Origin: Roseibium album
GTDB lineage: Bacteria > Pseudomonadota > Alphaproteobacteria > Rhizobiales > Stappiaceae
Assembly (NCBI RefSeq): GCF_001404515.1
Contig: NZ_CXWE01000005.1
Coordinates: forward strand, 434,001 to 498,000
Length of the DNA: 64,000 bases
Direction of reading: 5' to 3'
Positions 26,144-35,000 of the stretch are shown piece after piece; positions within the stretch are counted from its first letter, which is position 1, and each line of letters starts with the position of its first letter. A program made the position numbers and the translations under genes. Under the pieces are notes generated by a model. It was not told where the DNA came from and searched no databases. It saw nothing but the letters and a program-made list of their open reading frames with translations.

Positions 26144-26321
26144 ATCGCATTTATTTCAATATGTTAATTGCGTCAAGCCGTAACACTGTGAGTCGGTGAA
26201 AATTCCACACATCGGCGTTTTTCTTGGGAAAACATGGCGCGATGTCATTTGCGATCTTTTCGCCGGCTTCGAATTGCCGCACTCTCGCCTCAGTCATGGT
26301 GGGACTAGGGAGTTAAGGGCA

Positions 26322-26447
26322 ATGCTGCAAGACCCGGCGAACCGCGATGTGTTTACCGCTCATCGCCCATCTCCGTGGCCGTTTGTCGGCGCTATGATCG
26401 GCGCCACCGCGCTCATTACGACGCTGATTGTCGCTTTCAGCAGCTAG
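26322..26447 (+). CDS. Possible small membrane protein (41 aa)
   Basis: A 41-codon frame encoding a short charged N-terminus, then P-W-P-F-V-G and one hydrophobic segment of about 20 residues (A-M-I-G-A-T-A-L-I-T-T-L-I-V-A-F). TAAGGGC sits just before the ATG. A longer form beginning at 26196 is possible but its extra residues look non-coding. The single transmembrane pattern favours a real gene, but no homologue is recognised. Confidence 0.35.
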   Translation: MLQDPANRDVFTAHRPSPWPFVGAMIGATALITTLIVAFSS

Positions 26448-26533
26448 GGCACAATTCTTCGTAACTTGATGAAACGGATCCGTTCGTTTAGCGGTCTGAC
26501 CATGAAGTTCATTCTGATTCAGAAAGCCGATTG

Positions 26534-27496
26534 ATGGCCGCGCAACGATTGGCGGTGCTGGACCTTGCCCGCGGCATTGCGGTCGTCACTATGGCGATCT
26601 ACCATTTCTCCTGGGACCTCTCCTGGTTCGGTTTTGTCGACTGGCCCGTCGCACAGGGTTTTGTCTGGCGGTCTTTCGCCGCCTCTATTGCCGGCAGTTT
26701 CCTGTTTCTGGCGGGCGTCAGCCTGGACCTGGCTCATCACAAGGCTGTTCGCTGGCGATCCTTCTGGCGCCGTCTTGTGGTCGTCATCGTTGCTGCTGCC
26801 GCAATATCCATGGTGACCTACTTTACCTTCGGGAACAGTTTTGTCCGCTTCGGAATTCTCCATTGCATTGCCGCAGCCAGCCTGATCGCCCTGCCCTTCC
26901 TTAGACAGCCTTTCTGGGTTTCGCTTGCCGGTGCCGTTTTCCTGATAACCCTGCCGGCTTGGGCGAGTTCATCCTTCTTCAACGGCGAACTCTGGCAATG
27001 GACGGGACTTGGTACGCCGGAATTCGGCAGCGTTGATTATGTTCCGGTGGCGCCCTGGGCAGGAGTGACCCTGGCTGGCCTGGCATTGTCGAAAATGTTC
27101 AGACGGATCCATATGTGGGACCGGTTGTCCCGGCTTTCATTTAGCGGATCGGCTGGAAAGTCCACACGATTTCTGGGACGGCATTCGCTGCCGGTTTATC
27201 TGCTGCATCAGCCGATCCTCTACGGCCTTGTCTGGACTGCGGCAACGCTGGGTCCGCAGGTCGACCGTGCTGGTGATGCGTTTGTTCAAAACTGCACGAA
27301 GGCCTGTGTGAACAATGTGGGAGAGGCCGGTGTTTGCGAAGCCGCCTGCAGTTGCACTCTGTCCCACCTGGAAGCCGACGGGACCTGGACACTGCTGACA
27401 GTCGACCCTGAAGACCCGGCCTTGCGCGCACAAATGAACGAACAATACAAACAGTGCCTTGCAGACCCTCAAAGACTGCCAGCTGTTATCGAATGA
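26534..27496 (+). CDS. DUF1624 / heparan-alpha-glucosaminide N-acetyltransferase-like membrane protein
   Basis: A 320-residue inner-membrane protein with about seven hydrophobic segments. The N-terminus has the family signature L-D-L-A-R-G-I-A-V-V-T-M-A-I-Y-H-F-S-W-D-L, whose His is thought to carry the acyl group in HGSNAT-like proteins. Later, G-R-H-S-L-P-V-Y-L-L-H-Q-P-I-L-Y-G is the conserved C-terminal membrane motif. Members probably transfer acyl groups across the membrane to sugars. The C-terminal ~75 residues are soluble and contain six Cys, which is longer than the core family. The gene converges with the phosphotransferase gene, overlapping it by 11 bp. The ATG at 26534 follows an in-frame TTG. 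Confidence 0.85.
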   Translation: MAAQRLAVLDLARGIAVVTMAIYHFSWDLSWFGFVDWPVAQGFVWRSFAASIAGSFLFLAGVSLDLAHHKAVRWRSFWRRLVVVIVAAAAISMVTYFTFGNSFVRFGILHCIAAASLIALPFLRQPFWVSLAGAVFLITLPAWASSSFFNGELWQWTGLGTPEFGSVDYVPVAPWAGVTLAGLALSKMFRRIHMWDRLSRLSFSGSAGKSTRFLGRHSLPVYLLHQPILYGLVWTAATLGPQVDRAGDAFVQNCTKACVNNVGEAGVCEAACSCTLSHLEADGTWTLLTVDPEDPALRAQMNEQYKQCLADPQRLPAVIE

Positions 27497-28376
27497 TTTC
27501 CTGAGCCCTCTTGAGCGCCCGCTCGCGCCTCGTGCGTGCGAAGGAACGAAAGTCCGTCTTGTCGCTTCCTCTACAAAGCTGCTCGTGCGCCCAGAGCGAT
27601 GACACTGCATCGCACTTGGTCTTCATGATTTCCAGCTGTCGTCTGCTAGGGACATGTGCCGGGACACGCTGCCGATAAGCGTTGAGAAACGCGGCTTCCT
27701 GGGGTCCTGAAAAACCATGTTCCAGGATGGCATAAGCAAGATCCCAGGCGGGTACGGCCATCGCGGAATATTCCCAATCGATCAACCAGAGATTTCCGGA
27801 GCTGGCAAGACAGTTTCCGGGAGAGAGGTCCCCATGGCTCGGAACCGGCATCAGCGCACAGGTTTCGTCTTCGAGCAATCGCAGATCCCGGATCAGTGTA
27901 TCCAGCAGTCCGATATCCGGTTCATCCTGGCAATTGGACACCAGGGACAGCTTCTGCGCGTTGAAAACGGCATCGGCATCGAGCGTACCTGCAAAGACTT
28001 TACCTGATCCGTGCAGCCGTCCGACAGCGTCCCCCAATCTTGACGGCAGATCATCAGCCTCGGGGTTGACCGTCTCTACCGCACCGGTCACAAGAATACC
28101 GCTTGCCGGATCGCAAAACAGGGGTGCCAGCGCGATACCGAGACCGGACGCAATCTCGATGTTCCTGGCTTCGGCTTGACGATCCACCATCCCGGCCGTC
28201 TCGGCTCTGGGCAGGCGCAGAAAGAAGCTCCCCTTGTTCGTCTCCAGCCGGTAAACGCGGTTACTCAGTCCTGTTTGCGGGACTGCGCGCAAGACGAGGC
28301 CGCAAATGTCGAACAGGACCGGGTGGACTTGAAAAGCCCTTCGGATATCTGGCGTATCGGATACAGAATGTGGCAC
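27486..28376 (-). CDS. APH/choline-kinase-like phosphotransferase
   Basis: A 296-residue kinase-like protein. It shows the APH catalytic loop S-H-G-D-L-S-P-G-N-C-L with the catalytic Asp, followed by the metal-binding L-I-D-W-E-Y-S and A-W-D-L-A. The N-terminal lobe has G-L-S-N-R-V-Y-R-L-E and F-F-L-R-L-P, as in choline/ethanolamine kinases and related phosphotransferases. A small alcohol or thiamine-like substrate is likely, but it cannot be specified. The start is a GTG at 28376 with no clear Shine-Dalgarno. It is divergent from the SelW-like gene (41 bp gap) and its 3' end overlaps the DUF1624 gene by 11 bp. Confidence 0.85.
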   Translation of the reverse strand: MPHSVSDTPDIRRAFQVHPVLFDICGLVLRAVPQTGLSNRVYRLETNKGSFFLRLPRAETAGMVDRQAEARNIEIASGLGIALAPLFCDPASGILVTGAVETVNPEADDLPSRLGDAVGRLHGSGKVFAGTLDADAVFNAQKLSLVSNCQDEPDIGLLDTLIRDLRLLEDETCALMPVPSHGDLSPGNCLASSGNLWLIDWEYSAMAVPAWDLAYAILEHGFSGPQEAAFLNAYRQRVPAHVPSRRQLEIMKTKCDAVSSLWAHEQLCRGSDKTDFRSFARTRRERALKRAQEIIR

Positions 28377-28417
28377 AAGCGGAGTAATTCGGTTGTTCTT
28401 TCAAAAGGTCTGACGCC

Positions 28418-28705
28418 ATGACCGACGTCCCCGCGCCTCATATCATCATCACCTATTGTCGCCAATGCAATTGGCTGTTGCGGTCCGCCTGGATGGCCCA
28501 GGAGATCCTCTCCACCTTTTCCGAGGAAACCGGTGCCGTGACACTGGTTCCGGCGACCGGCGGTACCTTCGTCATTTCATGCAACGGCGTGACAATCTGG
28601 GACAGAACCGACGATGGCGGATTTCCGGAGGCAAAGGTTTTAAAGCAACGCCTGCGCGACCTGCTGTGGACCGACAAGGCACTGGGCCATACCGACAGGC
28701 CTTAG
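28418..28705 (+). CDS. SelT/SelW/SelH (Rdx) family thioredoxin-like protein
   Basis: A 95-residue protein of the Rdx family. The redox motif is C14-R-Q-C17 following I-I-I-T-Y, which corresponds to the C-x-x-C/U of SelW. The family's conserved G-x-F-V-I-S-C-N-G-V-x-I-W-D-R and F-P-E-A-K-x-L-K-Q-x-L-R-D segments are present. The usual selenocysteine position is a Cys here. It is a cytoplasmic thiol-redox protein of uncertain partner. It is divergent from the phosphotransferase gene. Confidence 0.9.
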   Translation: MTDVPAPHIIITYCRQCNWLLRSAWMAQEILSTFSEETGAVTLVPATGGTFVISCNGVTIWDRTDDGGFPEAKVLKQRLRDLLWTDKALGHTDRP

Positions 28706-28949
28706 ATGAAATTGCATCCCTTCATTGAAAATCCCAACGTAACCGAACCAGATTAGGGCTTAGGAAGTCTTGCGGCCTCGGCCTCCGGAAACTTCAAGTA
28801 AAACCGGGGCGATTATGTTAATTTCATCAAATGAACAAAAAAGTCGCGACAGAATAGGTGAACAAGTCAAAGAATATACCGCGCTTTTTCGTTCTTTTTA
28901 AATATTTCCCGCAAACATGCTCCAGCGATTCAGTTTTCGGAGCCAATTG

Positions 28950-31478
28950 ATGAAGTTTCCGTCCCAAACGTCATGGACCAGATTATTTAAGAGACCGGCC
29001 GCGCCCGGGCTTGCGGCAGACAACGCCGCAAAACAGCGTTTTTTCTTCGACTGGTCCATCAAGCGCCAGCTTCAGGTCGGGTTCGGTGTCATGCTGGTTT
29101 GTGCCATCGGCGTTGGTGCAAGTGGCCTGATCGCAGCGTCAAAAGTGCAGGATTCCGTTACAATAGCGAAAACGGCAAACGAATTGCTGGGAAGGGTTCC
29201 GGAATTGCTCACGGACACTCAGGCATTCAGCCGTACCGGAACACAGGAAACAGCCGGTGCCGTCCGCTCGGAAATTGCCGCTCTGGACAACGACAGTCGT
29301 CATCTGGCCGAGGCAGACCACAAAGCGGCCCCGATACTTGACGCCATTGTGTCCGACCTTGAGGTCAGTTTTCAGGCCCTGGCGAAAAACCGACAGGACC
29401 GTGACGCAGCTATTGCCAAACTTGGTTCTTTGACAGAAGGCCTGGCCGAAACCACAAACAATGCCATTGCAGAATACAACGCTTTGGCCACCTATCGCTC
29501 GACGATCGCCATCACAAATGAAGGCAAGATGACGAAACTGTCCCAGGTTGCTCCCCGCCTCGGCAACATGCGCGTCGTTGCCAGCGTTCTTGAACAGGAA
29601 GCCTCCACATTTGCGAGAAATCCGGACAAGGCCCTTGCAAAAAGCCTTTCGGATCGGATCAAGGCCCTCGGAAAAGATGCAAAGGCCGTTCGCCGTGCCG
29701 TCAAAACAGACGAGATCAAATCCAGCGTCAAGAAACTGATCAAGAGCTCAAAGTCATTTGAAAAACTCCTGAAAGCGCAGTTGAAGGAAGGCCCTGCTGA
29801 CGAGGCGGCCTGGACGAACGGTTTGCACCCCGCGGTCAATGAACTGACCAGCCTGGCAGTCTCCATCGTTGAAGCCGCCGACCAGCCAATCAGGGAGCTG
29901 ACACGCGACCTGCGCCAGTTCGAACGTGCGAGCAATGAATTGGCTTTGATGTCGAACTATACGCAAGGCGTTGCTGCAAACGTACTCGGACTAAGAAGCG
30001 CATATTTCGAATACCTGAACACCGCTTCGGAACCGGCCGCGACCTCGTTTGCCAATCATCTGGAAAACGCAACCACGCTGTTGGCAAATCTGGAGGGTGT
30101 TCGCGCAGGTGCGTTGAAGCACAGCTCGGACGAGGCACAGGTCGATCTTCTGGAAGGCCCGCTGAATACTCTGGTGACCGCAGGGCAAACGGCCCTGCCC
30201 CAGCTTCAGACCAGTTTCGGCAATGTCGTGTCGACTACTTTGATGCTGCACACGAGCGAAATGGAATTTGCCGAAGCTGCAGCGGCAATGACGCATGAGG
30301 CTGAATCGATCAGCGCGTTGTCCGGTGAAACCGCAGTTGCCGGTGCAGGAGCCGCACGGACGCAGATTATCGTCACCTTGGCCATGGCGCTGATGCTCGG
30401 AATCACATTCGTCCTCCTTCTGTCCAATGCCATTGTCCGTCCCATCAGGGCATTGACGACCGCCATGCTGAAATTGAAGGACGGCGAAACGGATCAGACA
30501 ATTCCGGCCACGCACCGCAAGGATGATGTCGGACAAATGGCGAAGGCTGTCGCGACATTCTGTGACCGCGAGAAGGAACGTGTTCGCCTGGAAGTGGAAA
30601 CATCGGCCCGCCAGCAGGACGTTCATGACCGGCAGCAGAAAGTGGATGCCCTTGTTGCCGATTTCCGCCAGGATATTGAAGGTGCCCTTTCTGCCGTGAC
30701 CGGCAACATGCACCAGCTCGACCGGACCGCTGAACTTTTGTCGGGTATTGCCCGCACGACAAGCGGCAAGAGCGAGGAAGTCAGCACCGCATCAAGCCAG
30801 GCCAGCGACAATGTGCAGACAATCGCCGCGGCGACAGAAGAGCTGAGTGCCTCGGTTCAGGAAGTCGGCCGGCAGGTCACCGATACGCTGGACCGGGTCG
30901 AAAGCGCAACCGAGGCAACACGTACGTCCAACGATCAGGTCAGGGGCCTGTCGGCGTCAGCAGAAAGGATTGGCAATGTTGTTCAGTTGATTCAGGACAT
31001 TGCGGAGCAAACCAATCTGCTCGCGCTGAATGCGACTATCGAGGCGGCGCGCGCCGGGGAAGCCGGAAAAGGGTTTGCTGTCGTTGCCTCGGAAGTCAAA
31101 TCGCTTGCCGGTCAGACCGCAAAGGCGACCGATGAGATTTCCAGCCAGGTTTCCGAAATACAGACATCGACGGATGCGGCAGTCCAGGCAATCAGTTCGA
31201 TCATGGGCATGATGGAAAACGTCAATGACACCGCCGCAGCCATGGCTGCATCGGTCGAACAGCAATCTGCCGCGACAGCAGAAATATCCTCCGGCGTTTC
31301 ACAGGCAGCTGCTCAGACCAGCAGCGTTACGGAAAACATCGGCGATCTGTCACAAGGATCGGGTGAAACCAGTCAGTCTGCCCGTGAAGTTGAAGACATC
31401 ACCGGTGCCGCCACCCGGCAGTTGACCGATGTAACCGACCGTATCGAGCGTTTCCTGCAGGAGGTTGCGGCGGCCTGA
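28950..31478 (+). CDS. Methyl-accepting chemotaxis protein
   Basis: An 842-residue chemoreceptor. TM1 is about residues 41-63. A long periplasmic region of about 400 mostly helical residues follows (HBM-like length). TM2 is about 472-494, then HAMP (~495-548, P-I-R-A-L-T), and the cytoplasmic signalling domain. The hairpin tip is [21 protein letters not shown] near residue 686. There is no C-terminal CheR-binding pentapeptide. The long helical ligand region suggests a helical bimodular sensor for small organic acids or similar ligands, but that is inference. The ATG at 28950 has GGAG 9 bases upstream; an ATG 11 codons earlier is also possible. No che genes are adjacent. Confidence 0.92.
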   Translation: MKFPSQTSWTRLFKRPAAPGLAADNAAKQRFFFDWSIKRQLQVGFGVMLVCAIGVGASGLIAASKVQDSVTIAKTANELLGRVPELLTDTQAFSRTGTQETAGAVRSEIAALDNDSRHLAEADHKAAPILDAIVSDLEVSFQALAKNRQDRDAAIAKLGSLTEGLAETTNNAIAEYNALATYRSTIAITNEGKMTKLSQVAPRLGNMRVVASVLEQEASTFARNPDKALAKSLSDRIKALGKDAKAVRRAVKTDEIKSSVKKLIKSSKSFEKLLKAQLKEGPADEAAWTNGLHPAVNELTSLAVSIVEAADQPIRELTRDLRQFERASNELALMSNYTQGVAANVLGLRSAYFEYLNTASEPAATSFANHLENATTLLANLEGVRAGALKHSSDEAQVDLLEGPLNTLVTAGQTALPQLQTSFGNVVSTTLMLHTSEMEFAEAAAAMTHEAESISALSGETAVAGAGAARTQIIVTLAMALMLGITFVLLLSNAIVRPIRALTTAMLKLKDGETDQTIPATHRKDDVGQMAKAVATFCDREKERVRLEVETSARQQDVHDRQQKVDALVADFRQDIEGALSAVTGNMHQLDRTAELLSGIARTTSGKSEEVSTASSQASDNVQTIAAATEELSASVQEVGRQVTDTLDRVESATEATRTSNDQVRGLSASAERIGNVVQLIQDIAEQTNLLALNATIEAARAGEAGKGFAVVASEVKSLAGQTAKATDEISSQVSEIQTSTDAAVQAISSIMGMMENVNDTAAAMAASVEQQSAATAEISSGVSQAAAQTSSVTENIGDLSQGSGETSQSAREVEDITGAATRQLTDVTDRIERFLQEVAAA

Positions 31479-31524
31479 ATGGCCGCCGCGATGCCTACCG
31501 GCTAGTGCGTTCTCTGGCCGGGTA

Positions 31525-33093
31525 TCAGTCGAACCACCAGCGCTCAACAGCCCTGAACCCGTCGAGAGTCCAGTTTGCAGCGACCTGCTCGGGGTGCTTG
31601 ATCTTGTTGGAATGCGCCATCACGTAGCTCGCGAACATCGGCACGACCACACCGCCTTCGGTGCGCACGATGTTTTGCATCTCGCCATACATCTCGCGGC
31701 GTTTTTCCTCGTCGAGCTCCGAACGTGCCGTAACCAGCAATTCGTTGAAACGTTCGTTCTCCCAGAAGGTATCGTTCCAGGGTGCACCGGACGCATAGGC
31801 AACGGAGAACATCCAGTCTTCCGTTGGCCGACCGCCCCAATAAACTGCGCTGAACGGTTTCTTCATCCAGACGTCTGACCAGTAGCCATCATTGGGCTCG
31901 CGCACGGGCGTGATCTTGATCCCTGCCGCTTCCGCACTGTTGGAATATAGAACAGCAGCATCGACAGCACCGCCATAAGCTGCGTCCGCAGCAGACAGTT
32001 GCACTTCAACGGAATCCAGCCCGGCCTGTTTCAGATGGAATTTCGCCTTGTCGGGGTCATAGGATGTCTGTTCCAGATCGCTCGCATGGAACCGGTTTGA
32101 ACGCCCGATCGGATGATCGTTACCGATTTCACCGTAGCCGAACAGGATCTTGTCGACGAGTTCCTGACGATTGATGCCGTACTTGAGAGCCTGGCGGACA
32201 TTGTTGTCATTGAACGGCGCTGCGCGCGTGTCCATCGCAAACGTATAGTGCTGTGTTCCTGATGTTGACAGAATGGTGACATTCGGCGCGCGTTGGAACA
32301 GGGCGACGGTCTTCAGGTCAACCTGATCGATCACGTCGACGTTTCCGGTCAGGAGCGCTGACTGACGGGCGGCCGGGTCGAGGATCGTCAGCAGATGGAC
32401 GCCGTCGAAATGGGCACGGCCCTCTTTCCAGTAGTTGGGATTGCGCACCAGTTCGGCGATCACACCCGGCTCGTAGTTCGTCACCTTGTAGGGTCCGCAG
32501 CCGTCGCTGCTTGTCGGGTCGATCTTGCCGTCCTTGGCCGGCATGATGGGAAGGTGATAGTCGGTCATCACGAACGGGAAGTCCGCATTCGGCGCTTCCA
32601 GCGTGAAGACGACTGCATTTCCGTCGACTTTCATCTCCTGGATCGGATCGACGAAGGGCTTCGCGGCCGACGTACTCTTATCTCCGCGGTGATAGTCAAT
32701 CGAGGCGATCACGTCCTCTGGCTTCACGGTGCCGCCGCTATGATACTCGACGCCGTCGCGGATCTTGAATGTCCAGACCTTCGCATCGGGAGAGTCCCAG
32801 CTCTCGGCAACTTCTCCCACGAGAGATCCATCGGCGGCAACTTCGGCGAGATAGCCGTGGCGCGCAGTCGCAAAAACCTGGACATACTGATTGTCCCAGG
32901 TGCCAGGATCGTAATTCTCGCTCGTGCTTCCGGCAGCGATACCCACGCGCAGCGTCCCACCCTTCTTGGGTGTCGCAGCAGCTGGACCGGCAAGCGTGCC
33001 CGCAAACGTCATTGCACCCAGCGCGGCCGTTCCCTTCAAGACGCCGCGGCGGGATATCCCGGATTGAATGATCGGAATTCGATGACTGCTCAT
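31525..33093 (-). CDS. Family 5 (peptide/nickel type) ABC substrate-binding protein, Tat signal
   Basis: A 522-residue periplasmic binding protein of the SBP_bac_5 family. The signal has a twin-arginine motif (S-R-R-G-V-L-K-G) with a hydrophobic core ending in A-G-P-A-A-A. Family signatures include K-G-G-T-L-R-V-G at the mature N-terminus, V-W-T-F-K-I-R-D-G-V-x-Y-H-S-G and G-C-G-P-Y-K-V. No permease or ATPase genes flank it, so it is an orphan component or supplies a distant transporter. Its ligand could be a peptide or an osmolyte; the divergent choline-sulfatase gene suggests osmolyte-related regulation, but that is inference. Confidence 0.92.
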   Translation of the reverse strand: MSSHRIPIIQSGISRRGVLKGTAALGAMTFAGTLAGPAAATPKKGGTLRVGIAAGSTSENYDPGTWDNQYVQVFATARHGYLAEVAADGSLVGEVAESWDSPDAKVWTFKIRDGVEYHSGGTVKPEDVIASIDYHRGDKSTSAAKPFVDPIQEMKVDGNAVVFTLEAPNADFPFVMTDYHLPIMPAKDGKIDPTSSDGCGPYKVTNYEPGVIAELVRNPNYWKEGRAHFDGVHLLTILDPAARQSALLTGNVDVIDQVDLKTVALFQRAPNVTILSTSGTQHYTFAMDTRAAPFNDNNVRQALKYGINRQELVDKILFGYGEIGNDHPIGRSNRFHASDLEQTSYDPDKAKFHLKQAGLDSVEVQLSAADAAYGGAVDAAVLYSNSAEAAGIKITPVREPNDGYWSDVWMKKPFSAVYWGGRPTEDWMFSVAYASGAPWNDTFWENERFNELLVTARSELDEEKRREMYGEMQNIVRTEGGVVVPMFASYVMAHSNKIKHPEQVAANWTLDGFRAVERWWFD

Positions 33094-33230
33094 ATGTCCT
33101 GTCCCCTTTTTTTGTTTCGTGGAATTCTTACACGTGTTGTTCCGTGAATAGAAAACCGCTCAAGCGGCCTCGCTGTCCAGTAATTTCTACCGGCAGGAAG
33201 GCATCTTTTTCGAATGTAAGTGTTTTTTGA

Positions 33231-33246
33231 TTGATTGATCAATTAA
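33231..33246. promoter_or_regulatory. Near-palindrome between SBP and choline-sulfatase genes
   Basis: A 16-bp imperfect palindrome centred on TGATCA (TTGATTGATCAATTAA), in the AT-rich region upstream of the choline-sulfatase gene. BetI-type operators are AT-rich and contain similar TTGA/TCAA half-sites, so it could bind a BetI-like regulator; this is a suggestion, not a match to a known site. Confidence 0.35.
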
Positions 33247-33297
33247 AAAAAAGTTAGGAATTTTGAATGGGATTTCATTCGGTGTTGGGGAGGTAGA

Positions 33298-34815
33298 ATG
33301 ACCGCTCGCAAGAATATTCTGATCCTGATGGTAGATCAGCTCAACGGCACCCTGTTTCCGGACGGCCCGGCGGACTTTCTGCATGCTCCCAACCTGAAGG
33401 GACTTGCTGCACGCTCGGTGCGGTTTCAGAACACCTACACGGCCTCTCCACTTTGCGCACCGGGACGGGCGAGTTTCATGTCCGGCCAACTGCCGCGCCG
33501 GACCGGCGTCTACGACAACGCAGCCGAATTTGCCTCCGACATTCCGACTTACGCCCATCATCTGCGCCGGGCGGGCTATACCACTTGCCTGTCCGGCAAG
33601 ATGCACTTCGTCGGCCCGGACCAGATGCATGGCTTCGAGGAACGGTTGACGACCGACATTTACCCTGCCGATTTCGGCTGGACGCCGGATTATCGAAAAC
33701 CGGGCGAGCGTATCGACTGGTGGTACCACAACATGGGTTCGGTGACCGGTGCCGGTGTCGCTGAAATCTCCAACCAGATGGAATATGATGACGATGTCGC
33801 CTTCCAGGCGATCCGCAAGATCCATGACTATGGCCGCGCCAAAAATGATCGTCCATTCTGCCTGACTGTCAGTTTCACACACCCTCACGATCCTTATGTC
33901 GCCCGCAAGAAATACTGGGACCTTTACCGGGACTGCGCGCATCTTCTGCCGGAAGTTCCGGCCAAAGCTTTTGAAGAGCACGACCCGCATTCGAAACGCA
34001 TCTTCGATGCCAATGACTGGCGCAGCTTCGACATAACCGAAGAGGACATACGCAGGTCCCGTCGCGCCTATTTCGCCAATATTTCCTATCTCGACGACAA
34101 GATCGGCGAAATACTCCACGCCCTGGAGGCAATGCATCTCGCCGAAGACACAACGATCCTGTTTGTCTCCGATCACGGGGACATGCTCGGTGAACGCGGT
34201 CTCTGGTTCAAGATGACCTTCTTCGAAGGGTCGTCGCGTGTACCATTGATGGTCGCCGATGAGGATCTTGCGCCGGCCCACATCACGGCGCCGGTCAGTA
34301 CGCTGGACGTATTGCCGACTGTCTGCGACCTCGCAGGCATCGACATGAGCGAGATCATGCCCTGGACCGACGGCGAAAGCCTAGTGCCCCTCGCAAAAAG
34401 TGGCGAACGCACCTCTCCGGTCCTGATGGAATATGCCGCCGAGGCCTCCTATGCACCGCTGGTCGGAATTCGAGAGGGCGACTGGAAATACATTCATTGC
34501 GAACTCGATCCCCACCAACTCTTCAATTTGGCGGACGATCCCTATGAGTTGACCAACCTGGCGGACGATCCGGCACACATCGATGCAAGCACCCGCTTCG
34601 CCGATGCCGTCAGGGCCCGCTGGGACATGGCCACCTACGATGCGGAAGTCCGTCAATCCCAGGCGAAGCGCTGGATTGTCTACGAAGCCCTGCGCAATGG
34701 CGCATATTTCCCTTGGGACTACCAGCCCCTGCAAAAAGCGTCCGAACGCTACATGCGCAACCACATGGATCTGAACGAAGTGGAAGAAGGGCGGAGATTT
34801 CCAAGGGGAGAGTGA
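33298..34815 (+). CDS. betC: Choline-sulfatase
   Basis: A 505-residue sulfatase. The formylglycine-generating motif is S-P-L-C53-A-P-G-R at the expected position for BetC. N-terminal L-I-L-M-V-D-Q-L-N-G-T carries the first metal-binding Asp, and V-S-D-H-G-D-M-L-G-E-R-G-L-W is the second metal site. The C-terminal L-F-N-L-A-D-D-P-Y-E-L-T-N-L and the 505-residue length are typical of choline-sulfatase. It would release choline from choline-O-sulfate to make betaine, for osmoprotection or as a carbon and sulfur source. Rhizobial betC lies in betICBA; here no bet genes flank it. ATG at 33298 follows GGGGAGG 6 bases upstream. Confidence 0.92.
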   Translation: MTARKNILILMVDQLNGTLFPDGPADFLHAPNLKGLAARSVRFQNTYTASPLCAPGRASFMSGQLPRRTGVYDNAAEFASDIPTYAHHLRRAGYTTCLSGKMHFVGPDQMHGFEERLTTDIYPADFGWTPDYRKPGERIDWWYHNMGSVTGAGVAEISNQMEYDDDVAFQAIRKIHDYGRAKNDRPFCLTVSFTHPHDPYVARKKYWDLYRDCAHLLPEVPAKAFEEHDPHSKRIFDANDWRSFDITEEDIRRSRRAYFANISYLDDKIGEILHALEAMHLAEDTTILFVSDHGDMLGERGLWFKMTFFEGSSRVPLMVADEDLAPAHITAPVSTLDVLPTVCDLAGIDMSEIMPWTDGESLVPLAKSGERTSPVLMEYAAEASYAPLVGIREGDWKYIHCELDPHQLFNLADDPYELTNLADDPAHIDASTRFADAVRARWDMATYDAEVRQSQAKRWIVYEALRNGAYFPWDYQPLQKASERYMRNHMDLNEVEEGRRFPRGE

Positions 34816-35000
34816 GTGCGTATGACTGCGCGCCAGATCACTCGGTCGGAATTGCTGAAAATTCCGCTGCCTCTTCTAACCCTCCATTAACCCAGACTCG
34901 CAAAACACCGCTTATATCCAAGCGCAAAAACCTCGTTTTCACTGTCCCCATGCCATGACCGGGCTGGGGAACGGACTATTGCGAAACGGGGAAACGGGGC

